A stretch of 33,274 nucleotides of DNA from Shewanella sp. TC10 (lineage in GTDB: Bacteria; Pseudomonadota; Gammaproteobacteria; Enterobacterales; Shewanellaceae), in NCBI RefSeq assembly GCF_009663145.1, contig NZ_VKHR01000061.1:1-33274 (forward strand), read 5' to 3'. Of this stretch, positions 25,088-33,145 are shown piece after piece. The translations under genes were made by a program, and so were the position numbers. The notes below the pieces were generated by a model. The model saw only the letters and a list, made by a program, of their open reading frames with translations, was not told the DNA's origin and made no database searches. Numbering within the stretch: the first letter of the stretch is position 1; the number at the start of each line of letters is the position of its first letter.

Positions 25088-26305
25088 TTAACCTAGTGGG
25101 TAAATAATTTGTACTTTAAGTTTTAGGTCACATGACCCAACTGTATTCCAGTCGACAGCTTGTGGATCGAATGATTGACCATTACCACCATAAACCGGAG
25201 TACTCCAGTCAAAGCTTTTCAGTACTGACTTGTGTAAATCAGTAGAAACTTGAATACGAGCACCTGCGTTACGTGGGCCCATATCAGGAGAGCCTTTTTT
25301 CACATTTGAACGAGTATCGTATTCATAGTAATGGACTTCACCACTGCCATTAGTAATCAAGTTTTTACAAGTATTGTTTTTTGTTATAAATAAGTCGATG
25401 TAGTATTCGCCATCATCTTCTAAACTCATTCCAGGACCAAATGTGGCAGAGCTCGCGATTGGGGTACCATTTTCCATACGATGAGTGGTGAAAGTTGAAG
25501 CGCCTTTGAAGTTTGAGTAGCTACTCAATGTATAAGGCTTGCCATCTTCAGGATATTTATGAGTTATGAATTGACGATTTTCTAAACCACAAGCTGTTTT
25601 CAGCGTTGCAGCTCCTTCACCTTCAGCCGCTTCCTTCCATTCGTAGAAGGTGTTTTGTTTGCCCATGCGGGTTTCTAAGAATGCTGCGTTTACAAATGAA
25701 GCACCATCTGCATTGTAATAGAAAGTACCTACATTTGATGCGCCAGTGTAACTGTCCCAATCACCATCAGCTGGGTGAGTCGGTAATCCAGGTGCACCTG
25801 GGTCTGAAGGATCTACTGGCTCTTCTGGTTCTGAAGGTGCTTCTGCAAAGCTATGACAAGTATCACACGCCATGCCATTGTCATGTCCGTCTGTGTGACA
25901 TGATGTACAGGTAGAGCCTTCATTGTGTTCAAAAGGAATTTCAGGCATGCCAAATACACCCACTAAACTTGCTTGAGTCGTCACCCCATTATTGACATAT
26001 GGTGTATCTGGGTTTGGATTTTGATATTCGAAGTTTACACCGATATTGGCACATTGTTGCTGGAAGGTGCTCACAAAACTTGCGGCTTTTTCATCTAATT
26101 CTTTATTTGAATCGGATAAATTTTTATTCTCTTCTGTTAAACCTTTATTGGTTTCATCTAATTGTTGGTTCTGTTCAGTTAACTGAGCAATTTGGGCTTC
26201 TAATTCTGGATTAGGATCGACAGTAACAGTATCGTCATCATTACAAGCGGTTAATGCTAAAATTGAAGCACAAATAAGGCTCACTTTAAATTTTTTGTTC
26301 ATCAT
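25088..26305 (-). CDS. Coiled-coil lipoprotein with two haem c motifs, function unknown
   Basis: 405 residues. A lipoprotein signal peptide ends in LALTAC with the lipidated cysteine at 21; the N-D-D-D that follows does not match a clear inner-membrane retention rule. Residues about 33-78 form a leucine-heptad coiled coil (LTEQNQQLDETNKGLTEEN). Two CxxCH motifs, CTSCH (133-137) and CDTCH (147-151), should bind two haem c groups, with nearby H127 and H141 as possible distal ligands. A proline/acidic linker (about 155-180) leads to a C-terminal domain of about 220 residues (aromatic, with cysteines near 239) that I do not recognise. AGGAAA precedes the ATG. The gene stands alone, with a long empty region upstream. 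It may act in envelope electron transfer; this is inferred from the haem motifs and the probable genus. Confidence 0.7.
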   Translation of the reverse strand: MMNKKFKVSLICASILALTACNDDDTVTVDPNPELEAQIAQLTEQNQQLDETNKGLTEENKNLSDSNKELDEKAASFVSTFQQQCANIGVNFEYQNPNPDTPYVNNGVTTQASLVGVFGMPEIPFEHNEGSTCTSCHTDGHDNGMACDTCHSFAEAPSEPEEPVDPSDPGAPGLPTHPADGDWDSYTGASNVGTFYYNADGASFVNAAFLETRMGKQNTFYEWKEAAEGEGAATLKTACGLENRQFITHKYPEDGKPYTLSSYSNFKGASTFTTHRMENGTPIASSATFGPGMSLEDDGEYYIDLFITKNNTCKNLITNGSGEVHYYEYDTRSNVKKGSPDMGPRNAGARIQVSTDLHKSVLKSFDWSTPVYGGNGQSFDPQAVDWNTVGSCDLKLKVQIIYPLG

Positions 26306-27701
26306 TATTTTCCTAGCTATCTAGCGCATAGCTTTATTTTTATATTAATATTCAACGTATATTTACGTTATATTTTCAATGACGATGGCGTAGATTTCGT
26401 ATCCATTTCTATCTTTAACGATCATCAAAGTTGTAACGTTCCAGCAAATGTACATATCGTTTATTAAAACGAATGACCAAGCTGAGGCCTATTTCTCTCT
26501 TTACGAAGTAAGAAAGACTGGTAATTAAAGCCTTACCCAAAGTAGTGCAGGTTCAATGTTTGAAAACTTATGTTAAGCATTCGCACTTTGTCCTTTCAAT
26601 TTCACTAGGGCTATTGGCACCATTATTTATTCGCCATCAAAATCACGGATTAGGTGAAAAATGATTTCCTTGAGCACCTCGGCGCTGCTATCGACTATAG
26701 TTTCCATTCAATCTGTTCGATAAAGTAAAAACTCAGTGTTGTTGGGTATTATTTATTCACAATCTTATCGATACTGTTAATTCATATCTACTAAAGTACC
26801 GGTTGTAAATTGACCTTAATAACAATTACTTAGCTTTCAATGCAGAATGTAACCATTTGTGAGAAGTTAATGTGTGACGAATGTCAATTCTGTCTCCATA
26901 TTTTCATGGCAATTATTTACAATGTGACTCAAATGTATATTTAAGTGGAATCGGGATCTCAATTTTGTTTAGCAAAAATTGATATTAACTTCGTATTATT
27001 GAATGGTTGTGCTTAAAATATTGAATTTTAAGTGATTTATTATCTTTTGATGGTGTTTTGAATGTGGTCTTTAAATTTCGTCATGTTATTTTGATTGCAA
27101 CAAGTTCGTAATGAATGGTTAGCCTTTTAGGTTGTTATTTCGACGATGTAAATTTGAATATGTTGCTGAAGGTGAAAGGGGGTTTATGTGGAATGGATTC
27201 GGTTCGAGTGTTTTTTAAGCTTTGATTACTTCCTCGATAAGTTTTGTTTGGATTTAGAGATATTTTACTGTCTAGAATATTTCACTAAATGGTATTAAAT
27301 CTTAACGTTTAACCAAGCTCGTGAAGATGTATTGCGCTCATCTACAATTTAAATAATCTGTATGTATAGATTTCAATTCAGAAATCCCTACTAATTAGCA
27401 ATAATTACTGAGAACAATGATTACAGATAACAAAAGTCACTGGCATCAATAGTCACAGGTAATAATCACAAGTAATAAATAACGAGCAACTGTTAATCCG
27501 ACAGCTTATGTGAGGCAAGAAATATCGTAGAAGACAACAAAAAATCAGCTATGGATTAAATGAAGTTTCAGGGGGGGGATGAAAAGTGAACGCACTAGAT
27601 TGAGCATCCACTCATTTTTCAATTCATCTAATTAGCGTAAGTATATGAGCTCAGCTTACAGCAGTATTTGATTTGTAGTGCTTTAAGTTTAATCGATTAA
27701 T
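26306..27701. other. 1.4-kb AT-rich region without a convincing gene
   Basis: No long ORF, tRNA, terminator or mobile-element end was recognised. It contains the lipoprotein gene's promoter region at the left, a run of eight Gs at 27571-27578, short dyads (TTAATCGATTAA near 27690) and only very short ORFs without good ribosome-binding sites. It could hold an untranslated RNA or the remains of a lost gene; neither is shown. Confidence 0.6.
26354..26369. promoter_or_regulatory. Dyad AACGTA-TATT-TACGTT upstream of the lipoprotein gene
   Basis: A perfect 6-bp inverted repeat with a 4-base spacer lies 49 bp before the lipoprotein ATG, where an operator would be expected. No regulator family is assigned. 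Confidence 0.35.
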
Positions 27702-28331
27702 TTATAGAACATTAATTTGATGCTGCTTAAGTAATTTAATCAACTTTATTAATGGTAATCCAATTAACGTATTGGGGTCATCTCCTTCAAGCCTTTCAAA
27801 TAAAGCAATCCCCAGTCCTTCGGCTTTAAAACTACCAGCACAATACAAGGGCTGTTCTAATTCCACGTAGCGAGTAATTTCAGCTAAGGTTAGATTTCTA
27901 AAATGAACGGTAAATGGCTCAACTAGACTGAATGCTTGCATGGTTTGGTTATGGACAACACTCAGGCCAGTATAAAAGGTAATGGCTTTTCCTGAGGCTT
28001 GTTGTAATTGCTGAATTGCTTTTTCAGTCGTGTGTGGTTTGCCTATGATGTTTCCATCAATAACTGCGACTTGATCAGATCCAATAACCACTGCTGATGG
28101 TTCTTTAGCATTAATAGTAGAATGTTCGGTAATTTTATTATTGCTATTATATAACGCAACGCCGGCTAGGGCTTTTTGTTCTGCCAATCGCAATACTAAT
28201 GCTGATGCGGTTTCATCTGCTAGGGGCGTTTCGTCGATATCGGGTGATAAACAGTCGAAGGGCAGTTGTAACTTTTCTAAAATTTGTTTGCGATAAACAG
28301 AGGTAGAAGCCAAGATGATTTTGCTATTCAT
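27702..28331 (-). CDS. yceF: Maf-family nucleotide pyrophosphatase YceF (7-methyl-GTP type)
   Basis: 209-residue cytoplasmic house-cleaning enzyme that hydrolyses non-canonical nucleotides, 7-methyl-GTP in the YceF subgroup. Family motifs: LASTSVYRKQILEKL at 7-21, PDIDETP at 30-36, the catalytic segment IGSDQVAVIDG near 83-93, FYTGLSVV, and the C-terminal FERLEGDDPNTLIGLPL. Close to E. coli YceF, except for an insertion of about 16 residues (about 61-78) before IGSDQV. It is divergent from yceD, as in other gammaproteobacteria. Confidence 0.93.
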   Translation of the reverse strand: MNSKIILASTSVYRKQILEKLQLPFDCLSPDIDETPLADETASALVLRLAEQKALAGVALYNSNNKITEHSTINAKEPSAVVIGSDQVAVIDGNIIGKPHTTEKAIQQLQQASGKAITFYTGLSVVHNQTMQAFSLVEPFTVHFRNLTLAEITRYVELEQPLYCAGSFKAEGLGIALFERLEGDDPNTLIGLPLIKLIKLLKQHQINVL

Positions 28332-28533
28332 GTTACGTCTTTCATGTATTTAGATAATTCAGTCTATAATAAGTCAAAATTGCGTTCAAATGCAGTAAAT
28401 TTAGCCGGATCGCGCTTGTGATCGCTGGCTGTGACAGGTAATATTTCGCTTCGATCAATTTTAATGTTGGCGTTTTAGTAAATTGTTCAATTTGTTTAGT
28501 TAAGCAATTAACCGCAATTTGGATAAATTTCCT

Positions 28534-28560
28534 TTGACTCTAGCGTTTTCAAACTATAAT
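28534..28560 (+). promoter_or_regulatory. Sigma-70 promoter of the yceD-rpmF-fab cluster
   Basis: TTGACT (28534-28539) and a perfect TATAAT (28555-28560) are separated by 15 bp, followed by a GC-rich discriminator (GCGCGCC). Initiation about 7 bases after the -10 would be near 28567, leaving only about 5 bases before the yceD ATG. Confidence 0.7.
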
Positions 28561-28571
28561 ATGCGCGCCTT

Positions 28572-29096
28572 ATGCAAACAGTAAAGATACCAGTATCAAT
28601 TGATCCTATTCGAACTGCTGCCAGTGGTCTTCGTTATGAAGGCATTGTGCCCGGCAAACAGAATAAGCGATTAAACGAGTTATGTGCTGGCGATTGTTCC
28701 GATGTGACAGTGTCGTTAGAATGTGGCGTCGATATTCAGGGGATAGTCTACCTTAGCGGGAAGGCTGTGACGGAGCTCACTCTGCTATGTCAACGTTGTA
28801 TGACACCATATACCACAGAGGTTACGGTCGACTTCTCCTTTAGTCCTTGTAAGACTCAAGAAGAAATCGATGAGCTCCCGGATGCGTATGAGCCGATTGA
28901 GTGCAATGAAATTGGTGAAGTTCGTCTGCATCAGTTGATCGAAGATGAATTGATAATCGCTATGCCAATTATTCCTATGCATCAGAATGCTGATTGCAAT
29001 TTAGGAACAAGCGACATAGCTGTAGGCGAAATCGAGCCCTCTCAAGAGGAGCGTCCAAATCCGTTTGCAGTGTTAGAAAAACTGAAGAGCAAGTAA
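28572..29096 (+). CDS. yceD: 23S rRNA accumulation protein YceD (DUF177)
   Basis: 174-residue cytoplasmic DUF177 protein, reported in E. coli and plants to affect 23S rRNA accumulation. The N-terminus (MQTVKIPVSIDPIRTA), the central CQRCMTPYTTEVTVDFSFSP with a CxxC, YEPIECNEIGE, the acidic EDELIIAMPIIP and the terminal PNPFAVLEKLK all match E. coli YceD along the full length, so the ATG at 28572 is correct even though almost no leader separates it from the promoter. It is the first gene of the cluster, with rpmF 17 bp downstream. Confidence 0.93.
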   Translation: MQTVKIPVSIDPIRTAASGLRYEGIVPGKQNKRLNELCAGDCSDVTVSLECGVDIQGIVYLSGKAVTELTLLCQRCMTPYTTEVTVDFSFSPCKTQEEIDELPDAYEPIECNEIGEVRLHQLIEDELIIAMPIIPMHQNADCNLGTSDIAVGEIEPSQEERPNPFAVLEKLKSK

Positions 29097-29113
29097 TCTA
29101 GGAGACAAGTCAA

Positions 29114-29284
29114 ATGGCTGTACAACAGAATAAAAAATCACGTTCAAAGCGCGGCATGCGCCGTTCACACGATGCATTGAGCACAGCTCAATTATCTGTA
29201 GACGCTACTAGCGGTGAATTACATCTACGTCACAACGTGACTGCTGATGGTTTCTACCGCGGTAAAAAGGTTATCAACAAGTAA
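29114..29284 (+). CDS. rpmF: 50S ribosomal protein L32
   Basis: 56-residue protein starting MAVQQNKKSRSKRGMRRSHD, the L32 signature, and ending YRGKKVINK. The length equals the usual 56-57 residues. It lacks the zinc cysteine pairs found in some L32 paralogues; this non-zinc form is normal in gammaproteobacteria. GGAGA at 29101-29105 is the ribosome-binding site. It sits between yceD and plsX in the conserved order that ties ribosome and fatty-acid genes together. Confidence 0.97.
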   Translation: MAVQQNKKSRSKRGMRRSHDALSTAQLSVDATSGELHLRHNVTADGFYRGKKVINK

Positions 29285-29299
29285 TTTGTTGCTAATCTT

Positions 29300-30328
29300 A
29301 TGACGGATCTGACGCTCGCGTTAGATGTGATGGGGGGCGATAATGGCCCCCTCGTCACAGTGCCTGCAGCCTTGCAGGCACTGAAATTCAATTCTCAACT
29401 ATCCATTATTCTAGTCGGCAATCAAGCTGAAATAGATCCTTTTCTAGTTGATATTGACAGTGCTATTCGAGCACGCATTCAAATTATTCATACCACTGAA
29501 GTTATCACCATGTGTGATAGACCTATCCAAGCTATTCGTTCTCGCAAACAAAGCTCAATGCGTTTGGCATTAGAATTAGTTAAAGATGGTAAAGCGCAAG
29601 CATGTGTTAGTGCCGGTAATACGGGTGCACTAATGGCATTAGCTAAGATTTTGCTTAAAACGCTTCCTGGCGTTGATAGGCCCGCTTTGGTGAGTTGTTT
29701 ACCAGCTGTAACAGGTAAACCCGTTTATTTATTAGATCTTGGCGCTAATGTGTCCTGTGACTCTGAAACCTTATTTCAGTTTGCTGTCATGGGCTCGGTT
29801 TTATGTGAGGCTGTCCATAAACGCGCTAGACCTAAAGTTGCTTTACTTAACGTCGGTATTGAAGACGTCAAGGGCAACGACCAAGTCCAACAAGCTGCGC
29901 AGTATCTAATAGATACTGAACAAGTTAATTACACCGGGTTTGTTGAAGGTGATGAAATTTTCACTGGAACAGTCGATGTAATTGTCTGTGATGGCTTTGT
30001 CGGCAACATCACATTAAAAACATCTGAAGGCATTGCTAAGTTGTTAGTCCACCAATTAAAACGTGGTCTGACGCAAGGTTTGTTCGTTCGGATGTTGTCT
30101 AAACTCCTCGCTCCACGTATACAATCAGTGCTCAGTAAGATGAACCCCGACCACTACAATGGCGCAAGTCTGATAGGATTGCGCGGAATAGTAGTAAAGA
30201 GTCATGGAAACGCTGATGAAGCGGCTTACTTACAAGCAATCAATTTAGCTGCCACAGAAGCAAAACGTCGTCTTCCGGAAATGATTAAAGATCGTTTGGA
30301 GACGATTCTTTTAGACATCAATAGCTGA
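29300..30328 (+). CDS. plsX: Phosphate acyltransferase PlsX
   Basis: 342-residue peripheral membrane enzyme converting acyl-ACP and phosphate to acyl-phosphate, used by PlsY in phospholipid synthesis. Family features: LALDVMGGDNGP at the N-terminus, SAGNTGALMALA (about residues 104-115), LLDLGANV and the C-terminal GLRGIVVKSHGNADEAA. It begins 15 bp after the rpmF stop without a strong Shine-Dalgarno, so translational coupling is likely. Confidence 0.95.
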   Translation: MTDLTLALDVMGGDNGPLVTVPAALQALKFNSQLSIILVGNQAEIDPFLVDIDSAIRARIQIIHTTEVITMCDRPIQAIRSRKQSSMRLALELVKDGKAQACVSAGNTGALMALAKILLKTLPGVDRPALVSCLPAVTGKPVYLLDLGANVSCDSETLFQFAVMGSVLCEAVHKRARPKVALLNVGIEDVKGNDQVQQAAQYLIDTEQVNYTGFVEGDEIFTGTVDVIVCDGFVGNITLKTSEGIAKLLVHQLKRGLTQGLFVRMLSKLLAPRIQSVLSKMNPDHYNGASLIGLRGIVVKSHGNADEAAYLQAINLAATEAKRRLPEMIKDRLETILLDINS

Positions 30329-30337
30329 TCTCATTAT

Positions 30338-31297
30338 ATGCAAACAAAAATTCTCGGAACTGGTAGTTATCTACCGGTGCAAGTTCGTAGTAACCACGAT
30401 CTAGAAAAAATGGTCGAAACTTCAGATCAATGGATTGTGGAACGTACAGGTATTTCTGAACGACGTATTGCTGCAGAAGACGAAACCGTTACTACAATGG
30501 GTTATCAAGCTGCGTTAAAAGCATTAGAAATGGCAGGCATTGAAGCCAGTGAACTAGACATGATTGTCTGTGGTACCACTAGTGCCAGTAATGCTTTCCC
30601 TGCTGCGGCTTGTGAAATTCAAAAATTACTCGGCATTCATACAATTCCTGCTTTTGATATTGCGGCGGCCTGTTCAGGGTTTGTTTACGCTTTGTCAGTT
30701 GCTGATCAGTTTGTCAAAACTGGAGCAGCCAAAAAAGTCTTAGTCATTGGCGCTGACGTGCTCTCGCGCCTGTGCGACCCTGAAGACCGTACAACTGTGA
30801 TTTTATTTGGTGACGGTGCAGGCGCTGCTGTCATTGGCGCGAGTGAGCAGCCAGGTATTATTTCTACTCACATTTATGCTGATGGCCGCCAAGGTGATTT
30901 ATTAAAGTGTTCATTCCCGCCACGTGCTACAGAGTCATCAGAAGCTGTAAGCTTTATGACTATGAAAGGTAATGATGTATTTAAGTTTGCCGTTACCCAG
31001 CTTTCTCATGTGGTGACAGAAACTCTGCGCATTAATAACATCGACAAGTCAGAAATTGATTGGTTAGTTCCGCATCAAGCAAACTTTAGAATTATTAAAG
31101 CGACGGCTAAGAAACTTGATATGAGTTTAGATAAAGTGGTGTTAACCCTTGCTAAGCATGGTAATACTTCGGCAGCTTCTGTGCCTATTGCGTTAGATGA
31201 AGCAGTAAGAGACGGTCGTATTCAACGTGGCCAACTGATTTTATTAGAAGCATTTGGCGGCGGTTTCGCTTGGGGGAGCGCACTTGTGCGTTTTTAG
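30338..31297 (+). CDS. fabH: Beta-ketoacyl-ACP synthase III FabH
   Basis: 319-residue enzyme that condenses acetyl-CoA with malonyl-ACP to start fatty-acid synthesis. The Cys-His-Asn triad is C112 (AACSGF), H246 (PHQANF) and N276 (KHGNTSAAS). The N-terminal GTGSYLP and the substrate-binding DQWIVERTGI segment are present. Starts 9 bp after plsX. The next gene, fabD, is 161 bp away, the only sizeable gap in this cluster. Confidence 0.96.
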   Translation: MQTKILGTGSYLPVQVRSNHDLEKMVETSDQWIVERTGISERRIAAEDETVTTMGYQAALKALEMAGIEASELDMIVCGTTSASNAFPAAACEIQKLLGIHTIPAFDIAAACSGFVYALSVADQFVKTGAAKKVLVIGADVLSRLCDPEDRTTVILFGDGAGAAVIGASEQPGIISTHIYADGRQGDLLKCSFPPRATESSEAVSFMTMKGNDVFKFAVTQLSHVVTETLRINNIDKSEIDWLVPHQANFRIIKATAKKLDMSLDKVVLTLAKHGNTSAASVPIALDEAVRDGRIQRGQLILLEAFGGGFAWGSALVRF

Positions 31298-31361
31298 TTT
31301 TAGCGTCCGGCTAAGATTCTAGATTTATTGTAAAAACGTCAGTAGTATATTTTTAGTTTTT

Positions 31362-31389
31362 GAACAGTGTCATCTTTAACTAACTGTTC
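31362..31389. repeat. Hairpin in the fabH-fabD gap
   Basis: GAACAGT (31362-31368) pairs with ACTGTTC (31383-31389) around a 14-base loop. There is no T-run, so it is probably not a terminator. It could be a regulator site or a processing hairpin. Confidence 0.4.
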
Positions 31390-31458
31390 TCAAAGTTTAT
31401 CGTGTTTATAACTGACGAAAATTTCATTTTTCATGAACGAATAAAGGTAATTAATATA

Positions 31459-32385
31459 ATGGAAAATATGGCTTTTGTTTTTCCTGGACAAGGCTCGCAA
31501 GCCGTTGGAATGTTAGCTGACTTAGCTGCAGACTTTCCGATAGTGACTGAAACGTTTGCACAAGCAAGTGCAGTTTTGGGCTATGACCTATGGGCATTAA
31601 CGCAAGATGGACCTGTAGAAAAGTTGAATGAAACAGATAAAACTCAACCTGCTTTATTAACGGCGAGTGTTGCTATTTTTCGTGCTTTTGAAGCTAGTGG
31701 AGCAACACAGCCTGCTTTATTGGCAGGACACAGTTTAGGTGAATATTCAGCATTAGTTTGTGCCGGAGTCATTGAATTTACTGATGCGGTTAAATTAGTT
31801 GAACTACGTGGTCAGCTTATGCAACAAGCTGTGCCAGCTGGCACTGGTGCAATGTTTGCCATCATCGGCTTAGATAATGATGCCATTGCTAAAGCATGTG
31901 AAGAGTCTGCTAATGGCGAAGTAGTCAGCCCAGTTAACTTTAATAGTCCGGGTCAAGTCGTTATTGCAGGTGAAAAAGAAGCCACTGAAAGAGCTGCAGC
32001 AGCGTGTAAAACTGCTGGCGCTAAAATGGCTGTAGCATTACCAGTCAGTGTGCCATCACACTGTGCGCTAATGAAACCCGCTGCCGATAAATTAGCGTTA
32101 GCATTAGATGCTTTGACTTTTAATGAACCAAAAATCAATGTTATTAATAATGTTGATGTTGCTATGCCAACTGCATCAAGTGACATTAAAGATGCTTTAG
32201 TTCGCCAACTTTATTGCCCAGTTCGCTGGAGTGAAACTGTTGAATTAATGGCAACGAAAGAGATTACAGATTTAGTAGAAATGGGCCCAGGTAAAGTATT
32301 GACGGGTTTAACAAAAAGAATTAATAAATCATTAAAGGGGCAGGCGGTAAACAACGCTGCGTCTTTATCTGCTTTAATCCAATAA
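31459..32385 (+). CDS. fabD: Malonyl-CoA:ACP transacylase FabD
   Basis: 308-residue enzyme that loads malonyl groups on ACP. The substrate loop FPGQGSQAVGM starts near residue 8. The nucleophile is S92 in GHSLGEYS and the active-site histidine H201 in PSHCALM. I chose ATG 31459 because it is preceded by AAAGG and the protein then starts MENMAFVFPGQGSQ like other FabDs; the frame stays open to 31402 but that part is unconserved. Confidence 0.95.
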   Translation: MENMAFVFPGQGSQAVGMLADLAADFPIVTETFAQASAVLGYDLWALTQDGPVEKLNETDKTQPALLTASVAIFRAFEASGATQPALLAGHSLGEYSALVCAGVIEFTDAVKLVELRGQLMQQAVPAGTGAMFAIIGLDNDAIAKACEESANGEVVSPVNFNSPGQVVIAGEKEATERAAAACKTAGAKMAVALPVSVPSHCALMKPAADKLALALDALTFNEPKINVINNVDVAMPTASSDIKDALVRQLYCPVRWSETVELMATKEITDLVEMGPGKVLTGLTKRINKSLKGQAVNNAASLSALIQ

Positions 32386-32395
32386 AGGAATTGTC

Positions 32396-33142
32396 ATGAG
32401 CATTAGCTTTAATTTAACCGGTAAAGTAGCATTAGTTACTGGTGCAAGTCGCGGTATTGGTCGCGCCATTACTGAAACCTTAGTAGAAGCCGGCGCAGTG
32501 GTTATTGGTACTGCAACGAGTGAGAAAGGCGCAGCTGCTATTCAGGACTACCTCGGCGATAAAGGTCATGGTTTAGTGTTGAACGTAACTGATAAAGATT
32601 CAGTTGCGCAATTATTCGCACAGATCAAAGAAAAAGCCGGTGATGTTGATATTCTAGTTAACAGTGCAGGTATCACTCGCGATAATTTATTAATGCGCAT
32701 GAAAGATGATGAGTGGCAAGATATTCTTGATACTAACTTAACGTCGCTATTTAGATTGTCAAAACCTGTTATGCGCTCAATGATGAAAAAACGTAATGGT
32801 CGTATCATCAATATTGGTTCAGTTGTAGGAACCATGGGCAATGCAGGCCAAGTGAATTACTCAGCTGCTAAAGCTGGTTTGATCGGATTTACAAAATCTC
32901 TTGCAAGAGAGGTTGCATCTCGTCAAATAACAGTGAATGCTATTGCACCAGGTTTCATTCAAACTGACATGACAGATGAGCTAAATGAAGAACAACAGCA
33001 AGCTATCATGTCGCAAGTGCCAATGGAGCGTTTAGGGCAAGCACAAGAGATTGCTAACGCTGTTTTATTCTTAGCATCTGATTCTGCTGCTTACATTACA
33101 GGTGAGACCCTGCATGTAAATGGCGGAATGTACATGGTTTAA
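32396..33142 (+). CDS. fabG: 3-oxoacyl-ACP reductase FabG
   Basis: 248-residue NADPH-dependent reductase of the elongation cycle. Rossmann motif TGASRGIG (15-22), NSAG (89-92), catalytic N114, S142, Y155 and K159 (NYSAAKAG), and the C-terminal HVNGGMYMV. AAGGA lies upstream of the ATG, 10 bp after fabD. acpP and fabF normally follow in this cluster; the sequence here runs into an inverted repeat and stops. Confidence 0.97.
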   Translation: MSISFNLTGKVALVTGASRGIGRAITETLVEAGAVVIGTATSEKGAAAIQDYLGDKGHGLVLNVTDKDSVAQLFAQIKEKAGDVDILVNSAGITRDNLLMRMKDDEWQDILDTNLTSLFRLSKPVMRSMMKKRNGRIINIGSVVGTMGNAGQVNYSAAKAGLIGFTKSLAREVASRQITVNAIAPGFIQTDMTDELNEEQQQAIMSQVPMERLGQAQEIANAVLFLASDSAAYITGETLHVNGGMYMV

Positions 33143-33145
33143 TCG

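Noticed and set aside
27571..27578. Run of eight Gs as a phase-variable tract
   Set aside because: It is not inside or directly upstream of any gene; no reading frame would be switched.
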